From Datura wrightii (Eukaryota > Streptophyta > Magnoliopsida > Solanales > Solanaceae), in NCBI GenBank assembly GCA_035772735.1, contig JASDFA010000016.1, forward strand, positions 142,612,501-142,676,500: 64,000 nucleotides of DNA, read 5' to 3'. A model generated the notes under the pieces. That model searched no databases. It saw only the letters and a program-made list of their open reading frames with translations, and was not told the DNA's origin. Positions within the stretch are counted from its first letter, which is position 1. Each line of letters starts with the position of its first letter. Below are positions 22,681 to 34,751 of this stretch, piece after piece. The position numbers and the translations under genes were made by a program.

Positions 22681-23998
22681 CATATGAGATGAAACATAAG
22701 CACTTATGAACTACTTCTCAGTGGTCATAACAAATGACTGAACGAGTTGTTGCCACAGGCCACGACTCCTGAGGTCATTCGTTGTCTCAGGCTCCAATTT
22801 CCTCATGTTAGACTAGTGTACTTAGCGACTGGTCCCAACGAGTCGTTACCAAAGGCAACAAGTCCTTAGGGTAGTCATTAGGTACACTGATATATTGATT
22901 TATTTTCCACTCAGCACGAGCTACACAATGAGTAATTTGGTGATCTAACGACTCATGATGTATCTCGTGCTCAAGAGTTTCAGTTTACCTTCATTCATCT
23001 TCATCAACTTACTATTTTTCAACTCCATAAACACAGAGCATCAATTTTTCAAATCAGCACATGTAAGTTCAATCGTGATTTATTTGTTAACTCTACCTAG
23101 GGTTTATTATCATCGTGAGGCAACCATCAATCAATATAAATAATAGCTTGGTATCTGAAGATTCACTACAACATGTGTCTAATAATAATCCATTCTAAGC
23201 ATAGAGATACTAACAATCAATTATTAAAGATTATGCACTGAATGTTTTAGCAGAGCGATGGGAGTTTGATTGTGTGTGCGTGGTTACTGTTATGAGTGCA
23301 ATTTCAAAGAATTTTTGTTGATGTTGGGAGAAGAACAAGAGGAGGGAAGTATGAAGTTGTAGTGGTGCTGGGTTGAAATTTAAGTGAGAGTTTGAAAGGT
23401 AAAGGAATTGGGTTTCATATGTTTCACAGTAGATTTTACCCTAATTCCAACCTGGGTCGGGTCGTGGAGGTTAATTAAAAACTTATAACGACCTATTTAA
23501 TGATTCGTTAAGTGATTAAACGAATCATTTTTCCCTTTGTGATGCAACAGGATTTAAAAAACTTTCCTGGGACCCAATGAGTCAAGTAGTGACTCGTGGT
23601 GTCACCTAACGAGTCGTGGCCTAAGTCGTGGTACTTGAACTGTTGCAGCTTCATGGAGGGTAGCTTAACGAATCATTTGGTGTCCCTACGATTCGTTGAG
23701 TGAGTCGTTAAGACCTTTCACAATATAATTTATCCTTAAATCCAGTAGACACGACGGAGGACCTCACGATTCGTTGCCACGGCAATGACTCATTTGGCCA
23801 ACCCTTGTCTACACTATTTTATGCAGTTTTGATCGATCCAGTTAACAAGTCGTTTGGTGTGGTGATGACTCGTCCTGTGTTTTTCGGCACCAGCAACTCC
23901 AGTTCATATTTTCGTTGTAACTTCAAATTTCCCATCTTAATCCCATGCACCCATTAACAAATGTAAACACTGCATATTTCTTACAATTACAACTTTGG
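22681..23998 (-). other. Ath-3 non-coding region rich in CGASTCG motifs, copy 1
   Basis: Untranslated region upstream of the extra ORF. It contains palindrome variants (perfect AACGAGTCGTT at 22,837-22,847) and aligns as a diverged direct repeat with about 24,490-25,360. The two anchor points TCCTCCCA at 24,001 and 25,363 are 1,362 bp apart. Confidence 0.65.
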
Positions 23999-24240
23999 TT
24001 TCCTCCCAAGAAGCGTTTGATTTAACTTCACAACACAATGTGGGTATTTCGGATACTCAGACTCCACCAAAACACCTCCATAGGTTGCCTCCCATACAAT
24101 GCCTTATTTAACGTTGCGGCTCAATGCGGGTGTTTTGGCCACTCAAACTTCACCAAAACACCTCCATGGGTTGCCTCCTATGCAACACTTGATTTAACTT
24201 CGCGGCACGATGCAAGTCTCTCGACTACTTAGAATTCATC
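23999..24240 (-). repeat. Tandem repeat, about 85 bp x 2.8 (GTTGCCTCCC...TTTAACG)
   Basis: Units begin near 23,999, 24,085 and 24,170. Each carries (G)TTGCCTCCC, then TTTAACTTCGCGGC or TTTAACGTTGCGGC variants, then CACCAAAACACCTCC. Single or partial units also lie at 25,361-25,435, just after integrase, and at 61,798-61,930, just after the Ath-4 protease. Confidence 0.75.
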
Positions 24241-24489
24241 AAGTAATTTGTTTCTGTCCTCTAGTGCTGAGACCATGTTGAATTTCCTTGGTTGCTTCAT
24301 GGTCCGACAAATGTTAAAGGTGACCTCTTCTTTGTTTAACCTAAATTTTATCTTTCCTGCCTCACATCTACTAGGTCCCTACTAGTTTTAAGGAATGGTC
24401 CCCCCCAAAATGATGGGGACCTCATAATCCACTTCGCAGTCCAAAATCATGAAGACTGCTAGGAATATAAATTTGTCCCCCAAAAGTTT
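24241..24489 (-). pseudogene. Stray Athila protease fragment
   Basis: The reverse complement aligns with the C-terminal part of the Athila protease at 62,190-61,923 (Ath-4) and 28,700-28,560 (Ath-3 itself). The shared block is at about 24,393-24,470. It lies downstream of integrase, so it is out of place and marks a recombination product. The frame is broken. Confidence 0.7.
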
Positions 24490-25415
24490 ACACGTATGAG
24501 TAGGTCAAATATTTATACATAAAATAGATTAATAATCACAATTTCAATAGTGAAGATGATGTTTTAGCAGTCAGTGGTTGCAACTTGTGGTAGTGATCGA
24601 TTTTGTCGACTTTGAGCAGGTTTGCGTGCTTGTATGTTTTGAAAATGGGAAGTGATTAGGGAAGAGGGAAATTGACTTTCTTTAGAGATTAGGGAAGAGG
24701 TAATTTGATTTTGAGTTCATTTATTCTTTGAGCTTTTGGGTACATGTGCGAACATTACGGGTGTTTATAAGTTCAGAAAATTACCCAATTTATACGTGGG
24801 TCGGGTCGAGTGATGATTTTTATATAAGTCCACCACGACCCACGTGATGAGTCTTTTTGTGAAGCATGACTCATTAAATTGTTTATTCTATTGCTTAAAT
24901 AAAGAGTACTTACCTGGGACCTAATATTTCATGTAAATGACTTGTGGTTTTACCCAACGAGTTGTGTCATGAGTTGTTGGTCCTGTACTCTAGTGGACAC
25001 TCAGTGTTATCAGAACAAATCATTTGACAAATCGTTGAGTCACCCCACGAATTGTTTAGTCACTCATCATTAGGTTTTTAGCTTGACTATTTCTATCCAC
25101 TTGTAAACACGACGGAGGACCTAACGACTTGTTGCCAATGGCAATGACTCATGTGGTCACTCGTTGTCTGCACTATTTTTGCACTAGTGGCCATGAGTGG
25201 TCTTGACTTGTCATTCAGTCAGGTAAGGACTCATCTTGTGCTATTTAGCACTAGCATCCCAAGTTCATATTTTCGGTTCTAGATTCAAATTTCTCATCTT
25301 AATCACATGCACACATCAACACACATAAACACTATACATATATTACAATTACAACTTGGGTTTCCTCCCATACAACGGCTGATTTAACGCCGCAGCAGGA
25401 CAAGTCCTTGGATTA
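24490..25415 (-). other. Ath-3 non-coding region, copy 2
   Basis: Diverged direct copy of part of 22,681-24,010, with the same motif order: the CGTGGGTCGGGTCG block near 24,800, CGASTCG variants, and the TTACAATTACAACTT block. It ends in one GTTGCCTCCC-type unit at 25,361-25,415, abutting the integrase stop. Confidence 0.65.
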
Positions 25416-26748
25416 TCAGACTTCATCCAGAGCCCAAATGTCGACCACATTAATTTCTTTGCTCTTTCCCAAATATGCTTTCACTCGTTGACTATTCACC
25501 TTGAATTTTTTGCCTTCATGGTTTTCAAATTCAATTGCCTTATAGGAGAATACTTGGACCACTCGAAATGGTCCCAACCATATGGACTTCAACTTGCCAG
25601 GAAAGAAGTGAAGCCTAGAGTTAAATAGCAACACCATATCACCCGGACTTAATTCTCTCTGCTCAATCTTCCGGTCATGTTGAATTTTCATCCTTAATTT
25701 ATAAATTTATGAACTTTCATAGGCTCTCAAACGAAATTCATCTAGCACATTCAACTGATCAAGCCTCATGTTCGCTACATCACTCCAATTCAAATTCAAT
25801 CGGAAGATAACATGCTTTTCTATACACAAGCTGATACAGAGACATACCCACAGGGGTCTTGCATGCAGTCCGACAAGCCTATAACGAATCATCTAGCTTC
25901 CTCGACCAATCTGTCCGGTTAGCATTCACAGTCTTTGCTAGGATGGTCTTTATCTCTCGTTTGGAGAGATCAAATTGCCCACTAGATTGTGGATGATAAG
26001 GTGTTGCCACCCTATGTTTCACCCCATATTTCTCCAGAAGAGTCTGAGACAACTAGTTGCAGAAGTGCGAGCCCCCATAACTAATGATGGTCCCAAATCT
26101 GGCGCAAATATTTCTCTTCAAGAATGTTGTGATACTCTTACCTTCATTGTTTTGACGCACAATTACCTACACCCACTTTGAAACATAGTCCACAACTACA
26201 AGTATGTACTTCATCCCATTTGAGCTCAAAAATGGACCCATGAAGTCAATTCCCCAAATGTCAAACAGCTAAATGATAAGGATAAGAGTAAGATGGAGCT
26301 CATGCCTCCTTGATATTCCTCCTTTCCTTTGGAATGCATCACATGCCTTTGAAAATTCATAAGCATCTTAGTGAATGTTGGTCAATAATACCCACATTGT
26401 AGAATTTTGTGGGTTGTGCGAATCCAGCTGTGGTGGCCTCCAACAGGGGATGAGTGGCAAGCCTCCAATATGCTCAACATCTCAACCTCGGGCATGTATC
26501 TTTGAGTCACCCCATCAGCACATATGAAGAATAAGTAAGGCTCATCTCAGAAAAACTTTTGTACATCAGACATAAATTTCTTCCACTGGTGAAATGATAA
26601 ATATCTCGGTACCATATCACTCACCAAATAATTAGTGAAGTCTGCATACCATTGGAAGCAGCCCAAACCTACTAGTCAGGGAATGTGTCATCTATGTCAC
26701 GCTCATCTCTAAGTGTTGCATATGCCTCTAATCTCAGCAACTGATTCG
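25416..26748 (-). pseudogene. Ath-3 integrase
   Basis: The minus-strand frames recover the zinc domain at about 26,470-26,330 (HHSW ... with degraded Cys positions), a heavily damaged core, and a well-preserved C-terminus at 25,691-25,416. The C-terminus opens MKIQHDRKIEQRELSPGDMV and contains GPFRVVQVF, and ends LDEV before the stop. No chromodomain follows, as expected for Athila. Many stops occur between 26,330 and 25,700. Confidence 0.75.
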
Positions 26749-27180
26749 CTACCTAATTTTTAGTCCCCTTCCAGTCCTTAACCTCAAACTCGAACTCTTG
26801 CAGCAACAGGACCCATCGATCAACCATGGCTTCCCATCCTTCTTTGCCATAAAATATCTTGGAGTTGTATGGTCTATATGAACTATCACCTTAGTTCCAA
26901 GCAAGTAAGCCTGAAACTTCTCAAATGAAAATATCACAGCCAACAATTCCTGTTCCGTCACAGTGTAATTTTTTTGAGCTGCATTAAGAGCCTCGCTAGA
27001 ATAATAAATTGGGTGGAAAATCTTCTCACGCCTTTGGCCCAAAACAGCTCCTAGAGCCACACCGCTAGCATCACACATAATCTCAAACAGTAAAGACCAG
27101 TTAGGTGCCACTATGATTGGGGCAGTGGTTCATTTCTTCTTTAGTGATTCAAAAGCCTTCAGACATGTATCGCCAAACAC
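26749..27180 (-). pseudogene. Ath-3 RNase H
   Basis: Open at 27,111-26,749. FEIMCDASGVALGAVLGQ carries the first acidic residue, TVTEQELLAVIF the second and VIVHIDHTTPRYF the third. The end is degraded. The residue pattern and IYYSSEALNAAQKNY are Athila/Tat-type rather than chromovirus-type. Confidence 0.8.
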
Positions 27181-28150
27181 AAACTTCACCTATTTCTCAA
27201 GTAACATACACAAGGGATATGCAATCTTTGAGAAATCCTTGATGAACCTCCTATGAAATCCTGCATGACCCAAAAAACTTCGAACACCTTTCGCAAAAGT
27301 TTGAGGTGGTGGACTAGCAATTACATCTATCTTGGCTCTGTCCACCTCAATGCCCTTACCAGAAATCCTATGGCCAATCACTATAACTTCTTTGACCATG
27401 AAATGACACTTTTCCTAATTAAGTACCAAGTTGGTCTCTTCGCATCACTGCAGCACCTGGCTCAAATGAGCCAAACAATCATCAAATGAATCACCTACCA
27501 CCGAAAAGTCATACATAAAGACTTCAATGGTGTCCTCCACCATGTCAGAAAATATGGACATCATGCAACGCTGAAAAGTGGCGGGCATATTACATAACCC
27601 GAGTGACATCCTCTTGAAAGCAAATGTACCATAGGGACTAGTAATAGTGGTTTTCTCTTGGTCTTTGGGGGCTATAGAGATCTGATTGCACCCCGAATAA
27701 CCATCAAGAAAATAGTACCATTCTCTGCCTGCAAGTCGGTCTAGCATCTAGTCCATGAATGGCATAGGAAAGTCATCTTTCTTAGTCCAGTGGTTTAACT
27801 TCCTATAGTCCATGCATACTCTCCAACCTGTGACTGGTCTGAGTGGAATGAGTTCATTGATAGCATTTGCGACTATCGTGATTCCTCCCTTCTTTGGCAT
27901 ACACTGAACTGGGCTTACCCATTTGCTGTCAGCAATAAGGTAAACCACGCCTACATCCAACCATTTGATGATTTCTTTCTTGACCACCTTTTGCATAGGT
28001 AGGTTCAACCTACGCTGATGCTCAATACTTGTAATACAGTATGGCTCAAGCTAGACCTTATGTGTGCAAATACCATATGGGATCCCAATAATATCTGCAA
28101 TGGTCCACCCAATGGCTTTTTTTATACCTCTTCAGAATGGAGACCAAAGC
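27181..28150 (-). pseudogene. Ath-3 reverse transcriptase
   Basis: Pieces at 28,008-27,748 (VVKKEIIKWLDVGVVYLIAD, then VCMDYRKLN), 27,747-27,445 (YSGCNQISIAPKDQEKT, GLCNMPATFQRCMMSIFSD) and 27,399-27,190 (the primer-grip and thumb side, GHAGFHRRFIKDFSKIAYPL). The catalytic motif, normally FMDDF, reads FMYDF; codon 27,511-27,513 is Tyr, so the first catalytic Asp is gone. Only a few stops otherwise, one of them just before 27,747. Confidence 0.85.
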
Positions 28151-28990
28151 CTCCACTTGCCATTCCTCCAAGTCAGCTTCAACTATGACCAGTAAAGTGT
28201 TTCCGGTCCCCATAAATACATGTCATAAGGGAGATGGGAGTGCTTTGAGCTCTAATACTAGAGTCTCCTCAATATATAGCTTGGCCAGTGGGGTCACACA
28301 ATTCTTCAGATCAAGGTCAATCTTCCTCGGAGCATAAGTTTATGACCCCATACCAGCAAGTGCATTAACAATCTCATCACCCCCATAGATCTCCTCAGCA
28401 TCAACATTCATCAAAACTGCTGCTAAATCCTCAATAGTCACTAGCTCATCAATAGGCATGATTGGAAGCTCAGCTTCCACAACATCAATCACTGAGACCA
28501 CTCACATGTCATTTGGTTGCTTCATGGACCGGTACACATTAAATGTTGCCTCTTCATTATTCAACCGAATTTCAACTATCTAGTCTCCATGTCTACAAGA
28601 GCATGTTTGGTGGCGAGGAATGGTCACCCCAAGATAATGGAGACCTCAAAATTAACCTCACAGTCCAGAATAACAAAGTTGACCAGAAATATAAAGGACT
28701 CTACCTTCACTAGCACATCATAGAGAATCCCCGCCAGATTTTTCACCATGCGATCTTCCATCAATAGTCGCATTGTAGTCGGTTTGGGGGATCCCAATCC
28801 CAACTCTCTGAACACTTCTAACGACATCAAGTTTGTACTAGCACCTAGATCACATAGTGCCTTAGCAAAGTTAAAGGCTGCAATATTGCACGGTATGGAG
28901 AAAGCTCCAGCGTTTTCCTTTTTCTGAAATAAGAGACTGAGATGATATTGCACTACAATGATGCAAATTATTAGCAGGTTCGAAGCTCAT
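28151..28990 (-). pseudogene. Ath-3 aspartic protease and linker
   Basis: Open at 28,953-28,624. ALCDLGASTNLMSLEVF contains the D-L-G-A active-site triad region, and VNFEVSIILG marks the C-terminal strand that normally leads into RPFLAT (a stop at 28,624-28,626 intervenes). The linker to RT (28,560-28,150) is degraded. Confidence 0.8.
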
Positions 28991-30933
28991 AGTCCTCTTT
29001 CTAGTAACAAGGTCCTTCATGAATTTATCATAGCCGGGCATCTACTCAAGTGAATCGACTAATGGGATGTTCACAGATAACTGTTTCAGCATTGAAATGA
29101 ATTTGTGATACTTCCCATCTTCGACCTTCTTCTTCAGCCTCTGTGGGAAAGGGAGAGGAGGTCTAGGAATAGGCACGGTCTTTTGAGGTACCTCCTTCTT
29201 CTTCTCTTTGCAAGACCCATGCTCTGCTGCATTACTAGGAGCTACCTTCTCTACTAAGTCATCAATCAAAACTTGTCCCTCAGAGTACGCCAACCTACCA
29301 TCGTCAATCACTAAGGGCTCAACTATCTCATCAGTCACAACCGGCCTTGGAGGATCAACTATCACCTTCCCACTCCTAGTAGTGACTGCCATGCAATGAT
29401 TGTCATTCTTTAGATTTTGAACTATATTGATAGGAAATGTGCCTTTTTGATACTAGTTCATAGCAACAGACATCTGACAAAGATGCTACTCAATGATATT
29501 TTATTCCACCTTTTGGTTCATACAAGAAATATCAGCGTGGAGTTCCTTAAAATGGCCATCTGTCGCCTCCATCTTATTGAGTACCTTAGACAACATGTCT
29601 TCCACCCTTAAACCACTAGACTCTAGCTCATGGTTCCTTGGAGGAACATACAGACCACTTCTGTCATTTTTGTACTCCTCATGCTTTTGTAAGTCACCAT
29701 TGTTGCTACCTCTACTCATATCCCTACATTGGCCCCGGTTGTAGTTGTTATCTCTGTAATAGTTCTGACCTTGGTTCCCCTGACCTTGACACCAAGAGTC
29801 TTAGTTAGACCCTTGTGTGTTGTTCCGAAAACACGCCCCTTGATCATTCAGGTAATTTGCTTCCTCCACAAATTTTGATTCGCCTCCCTGAGAACCCACT
29901 GCATTTACCTTTTAAGCCTCGGCTCCCATAAAATGCTTAGAAAGCAGCCCCGTTGTGGTTCTGATCTCAGTAATATCCTATTCTCTCTCTTCATCCTTTC
30001 TTCTCTACTCTGCAGACATACTTAACGCATAAGTACTAATTAAAACCTCCGACTCTCTTTTGTGCCATGCGCAGTTGGTTTTGACTGTCCTGTCAAAGAC
30101 CTCAATAGCTTGAGCATAATTGTAACTCATGAATGTTCTGCCCAAGGCAGTATCATCCACCGCCTTGTTATAGCATTCAAAGACCTATAGAATCATTTGG
30201 GATTTTGTGGTTGAACACCTTTTTTTAGCTTCTGGTTGAACTGCAACCACGTCTCATGAAGTGCTTCAGAATTCAACTGCCTAATGTTGAAGATTTCATC
30301 TTTCAACTTCAATGCTCTGGAAGGTGGGAAGAATTTTTCAAGAAAGGCTCTTTTAAGCTCCCCCCAAGTAGTAATAGAATCATTTGGCAATATCAAACCA
30401 CTGCATTTCCTTATTCCCGAGTGAAAAGGGAAATAAAGTCAGTATGATTGCATCCTGACTCACTCCCGGTTGTTTATATGCTCTACAGATACCCATGAAA
30501 TTTGTCAAGTGAGCATGTGCATCATCAGTCCTATGATCCACAAATATCCTATTCATGTTGAGTAGTTGAATCATTGCACTGGTAATATCAAACTTTGCCC
30601 CGACAGACAAAGGGGGAGGGACAATAGATCTAGTGGCACCGACCTCATCAATATTAGCATCATCATCATCGTTAAATATTGGTGCCGCTGCAGGTCTGGA
30701 CCGCTGTTCCTTCTAGCTCACTCAGCTTCGGTAGCATTGCATTGCTCTTCAGCGAGCCTCACTGCCTCTCTATCTCTTAGTCGAGCTTGTTCCTCACCCA
30801 ACATTTTGGTTGTTTCTTCTTCCACTATCTCATGCCCATGTACGTTGGCCATTTTCCTTAGATTCCTTAGTGTAAGTTCAAGTTCATGATCAATCGGAAC
30901 CAGGGATTTTCCTCGGCTCCTAGTACTGGGCAC
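28991..30933 (-). pseudogene. Ath-3 gag
   Basis: A likely start is the ATG at 30,933-30,931 (MPSTRSRGKSLVPID), 106 bases downstream of the primer site. The capsid-type domain is at 30,610-30,193 with WGELKRAFLEKFFPPSRALK and the LHETWLQFNQKLK block, a signature of Athila gag. The C-terminal regions at 29,719-29,501 and 29,392-29,042 are Lys/Glu/Pro-rich. I see no CCHC zinc knuckle. Several stops break the frame. Confidence 0.8.
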
Positions 30934-31038
30934 GTACGAACCTTAGACCTGTTAAGAATAAATGTTATAAAGAAAAAAATAAAAAGGAAATAAGGACCAA
31001 CAGTTAAGAAAACACTATTAACAAAAGCCTAAGCCACA

Positions 31039-31057
31039 TTCCCCAACAACGACGCCA
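31039..31057 (-). other. Primer binding site of Ath-3
   Basis: The minus strand reads TGGCGTCGTTGTTGGGGAA, which resembles TGGCGCCGTTGCCGGGGA, the complement of the 3' end of plant Asp tRNA used by Athila. The differences are mostly C-to-T, as CpG decay would give. Five bases separate it from the LTR. Confidence 0.8.
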
Positions 31058-31906
31058 AAATTTGATGTCGCCCAAATTACACCTCGTAATGAGATATAAA
31101 GACGTCGATGTCAAATATAGAATTCAACCAGGTTTGGGGTCGAATACCACAAGGAATATGATGAGAACTTTAGTTAATGCATTTAGCTAATACTATTGGC
31201 TTACTTATTTCCTAAGGGCAAAAATTGAAACACAAAATAATGAAAAGTAGTATAGAACAATGAGTTGATCCTTGATTTAAATTCGATTTATTCAATAAGT
31301 GATTTTTCTGGGATTGTGTTCCCCATGACTTCCTAACCACAAGGCATTTTATACTAGTGATCTATTTCGGAACTTAGCATGCAATATTCATAAGTTAACT
31401 TCACCTAAATGGTTGGTCCCCAATCTAGATGATTATTGCCTATTCCCTGACAAGGTTAAGCTATTAGATGAGGGTTGATAGCCTCAAATCTCCATTGTTA
31501 ATCCCTATTTCCATTCATTACTCCCTTGATCCGGTGAGTAAGAATAAGGCAAATTCCAACGTTCGCAACCATTAAGAAGAAATTAAAATGAAGGGAAAAA
31601 CAATACATGCATAAACCCCGTTCAAGATTCAGTAAGTATTTTTACCTATGTGTGTTACTTCATCATGGTTTCCACAACCCTAGTTATGGATTTAGCTACT
31701 CATACGTGAAGAATCACAATTACAAATTAGAGAAGAAATCATAATTGTAACTTACAAGGATTTGTAGAAGAACCCACTCATATTGAATAAATCAACAAAA
31801 ATCAATGAACAATACTCCAATGTTGTTTTAGTCCTCAAAATCAAGAACAAAATTGTAAACCTTATTTCTTGAACCTTGATGGTAATCAACAACACCCAAA
31901 AGTAAT

Positions 31907-34043
31907 TGTAATACCCCCAAAATGGATAAGAATAGACCTGGAATTTGAAGTTTAAAACTGCAAAAAACCTGGAATTTTGTGCCAGGACGACTCGAGGTAT
32001 GGGTCGTGGTGAGGACCTATGACTCATGACTTGAGTTGTGATGAACTTCGGGATGAATTGTGACGTGTAGGTACAACTCGTGGTTTGAAGTCGTAGTGAA
32101 TTTCTCAATGGTGCCAGAGTGAGTCATCACGGGTCATGGTATGACTCGTAGGATGTAGCAACAAGTCATGATGAGGAGTTGTGGTTAAGTCATATTTGGT
32201 ATGGGTGGATGGTGCCACGACTTATAGTAAGACCCGTAGGGTGGTACTATGATTCATGGTATGAGAGTCATGGCCAAATTCAGAAGATTGAAAGTGGTGA
32301 GTTGACCACGAGTCGTGACTTCGTGGTACAACTCATGGTACGAGTCATGGTCGGGGCTAGAACTGTTTTTCAAGGAAATTTCATCAAAGGCAATTTCGAC
32401 TTTTCTAGACTTTAGAACCCCAAACCACGTCGTTTTGAGGTTGGGACAGGGTCTTTTAAGGAGGAAAATTTCATGCTAAGTCTCATTTTGGAATTTGCAA
32501 GAACTAGAGAAGGGAGTAGGAGGAATTTCAAGTGTTGTTCTTCAGTTCTTCAAGTTTCCACCTAGAGCTTTTCACAGGAGTTAAGAATCACGTAATTCGA
32601 GGTATATGGGGTTTTGAATAGGTAGTTGAGTACCCACGCCCAATTTCTCCCTAATTCTATGTTTGAATTTACCAAAACTTTATGGGTTTTTATCAAATTG
32701 CATGATTCTTTAAAATTTGAAATGAGCTTGTTGTGGTATGCCTAACTTATGAATTTTGAATTATTTGGGGTGATTTTACTTGTTTATTCAATATTTTTAT
32801 GATTTAACTCCCTAAAAGTATAGATTCCCAGTCATGAGAAGATTTTAGTAAAGTTCGTGGTCATGATGAATTCGCAAGCATAATATGAATTTTTTAATTT
32901 TAAGCATGTATTCAACTACTCATGTTATCATGATCATGTTCCCATAAATTTAAGCATTTCATGTATGGTTGAAATTATGGGCAATGCCCATATGTCTCTT
33001 ATGATTTATGGACTATGATTTTTGTCGATTCATGGGCCCAATTCCATGTCTAGTATTATGAATTCTCAAGCATGATATGATTCTCACGATTTAACTAGCC
33101 ATGCATGTCATGTATGAATTTATATAAGCATGTTGCGTGTTTTGGGAGTAGTACTTAACACTGAGTAGGTTCGGGGCCTAGGTTACGCCCCGAATCTAAG
33201 AACTACGTGCCACCATAGGTTATGCTCGAGATCTCCTCAGTGACTGTCCCCTATGCCCTATGGGGCCTTCACGAGTGATATCACGCCTTTCATGGTTCAT
33301 ACCATTGTCAAGGTATGAACAATCTCCCGACAAGGTTTACAGGTCAGGCTCCATGTGTGCTCACATGTGGTATGTCGGTTGTAGAAATCTCTCATTGTTC
33401 CTCATGGTTTTAATGCATGTATGATTATGTTATTTTGTCTCAAGTTATGTTTCATGAAATGTTTTTCTTATATGTTACGACTATCAAAGGTTTACGAATA
33501 TTTTGGAAATCTTGAGCCTTACAATATACTTATGATTTCAGTCTTATGATCATGATGTCCCCACTCTCATAACTTTTATTTTTCAAAGTATTGTTTTTCA
33601 TACCTTATATACTCAATACCTTCCAAGTACTGATCCGCATAATTTCAGGATTCGGTTCGCAGCTTCAACATCGCTCTTAGCTTGTTCTTAGTTCTGACCT
33701 CAGCTTTTAGTCGTGAGTCCTCATGATTCGAAGGCGTTATGTTCAGATCGTGCCTATTTTTTTTATAAATGTTGGGGTTAGTTGGGGTTTTGTACCTTCA
33801 ATCTATCTATTATGATTAGGGGCTTTCAGACATATTTTTAGTATTCAGCCATTTATGTTTGGATCATGCACTGTTGTTTCTTATAACTCATGTTTTAATT
33901 TTTATTTAGTTCATGATTATTAAGTTATGCTTTCCGTCTCATGTGAATGAATTAGTTATATGCTCATGCCATGGGTTAACTTGGGGTCACTCGGGGCTCC
34001 TTGTCCCATGTCTATGATCCGGGCGTACTCTCGGGTCGTGACA
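31907..34043 (+). mobile_element. Solo LTR of a chromovirus inserted in the Ath-3 5' LTR
   Basis: It starts TGTAATACCCCC and ends GGGTCGTGACA; 2,137 bp. It is flanked by GTAAT (31,902-31,906) and ATAAT (34,044-34,048), a 4-of-5 match expected of an old target duplication. No PBS or internal sequence is present, so it is the product of LTR-LTR recombination. It contains the palindrome CACGAGTCGTG at 32,307-32,317 and is collinear with the Tek-E LTR. Confidence 0.9.
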
Positions 34044-34097
34044 ATAATGTTCAAAGTCGTCCAAAAAATCGTACTGTAAGACTAAACCTACATAGAG

Positions 34098-34105
34098 TAT
34101 TTATA
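34098..34105 (-). promoter_or_regulatory. TATA box of the Ath-3 5' LTR
   Basis: TATAAATA on the minus strand. It lies only about 55 bases from the solo-LTR insertion, which therefore interrupts the transcribed leader of this LTR. Confidence 0.65.
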
Positions 34106-34751
34106 GTCTTTGATAAAACCTTTCCTAACTAATAATAGAATAGAGGTCGACAGTAGTCACAAACCAAGTAACGACTTGTTATCCTAAGTAGTCATGGCAT
34201 GCATTAATGACTCGTCCTTGGAATAATGCTTCTTCAGGATAACGGGTCACCTAACAACTCGTTAAGTTACGACACGAGTCATTAGGTCCCTTGTGGCTTA
34301 TAATCCCAAAAAATTCTAGTGTAGATGATGGGTGTTCTTGGCTTCTTACGATGAGTCGTCAAGTCTCTAAATGACTCATTCAATCTTTTGTTGTGTCCCC
34401 AGGCAAATTTTCAGCAATTTTTTCTCTGAGTCCTCACGAACCTAATAATGACTCGTTACCTGTCATAATGAGTCGTGCCTTCAACTTGTGGTATTCACTG
34501 GTTCATCGCACTTCACACTTATTTTCTTCCCACGACTCCAGGAATGACTCATCCAATGAGACGAAAACTTGTTACCTGATTAGCAGTCCACACTTGATCC
34601 AAAAGTTTTCTTTATTTTTCCCATTTCACATTCTGAACATGTTTTCCTACAACACTCAACAAAAACACACTATATCTACATAAACATACCCAGAATTCTC
34701 ATATCTTCTTAGTTTTAAGTGACGAAAGTGCTGTAAAATCACAACATATCA

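Larger units (their letters stand above)
17262..34751 (-). mobile_element. Ath-3: near-complete Athila-type retrotransposon, about 17.5 kb
   Basis: Minus-strand order from high to low coordinate: 5' LTR (34,751-31,063, with a solo-LTR insertion), PBS, gag, protease, RT, RNase H, integrase, non-coding repeats with a stray protease fragment, extra ORF, 3' UTR, PPT, 3' LTR (18,859-17,262). Both LTRs have TGATGT/ACATCA-type ends. I see no matching target duplication: the flanks are GATCTAG on the left and TTGTCT on the right. All coding parts are broken. Confidence 0.9.
31063..34751 (-). repeat. 5' LTR of Ath-3, split by a solo LTR
   Basis: Ends are TGATGTCGCCC (31,063) and ACATATCA (34,751). 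Without the 2,137-bp insertion and its 5-bp duplication it is about 1,547 bp, matching the 3' LTR. U3 (about 34,140-34,751) carries the CGASTCG-type motifs. The TATA box is at 34,105-34,098. Confidence 0.9.

Noticed and set aside
34393..34683. 96-codon plus-strand frame
   Set aside because: It lies in the antisense of the Ath-3 LTR U3 and repeats the CGASTCG phrases as residues; not a gene.
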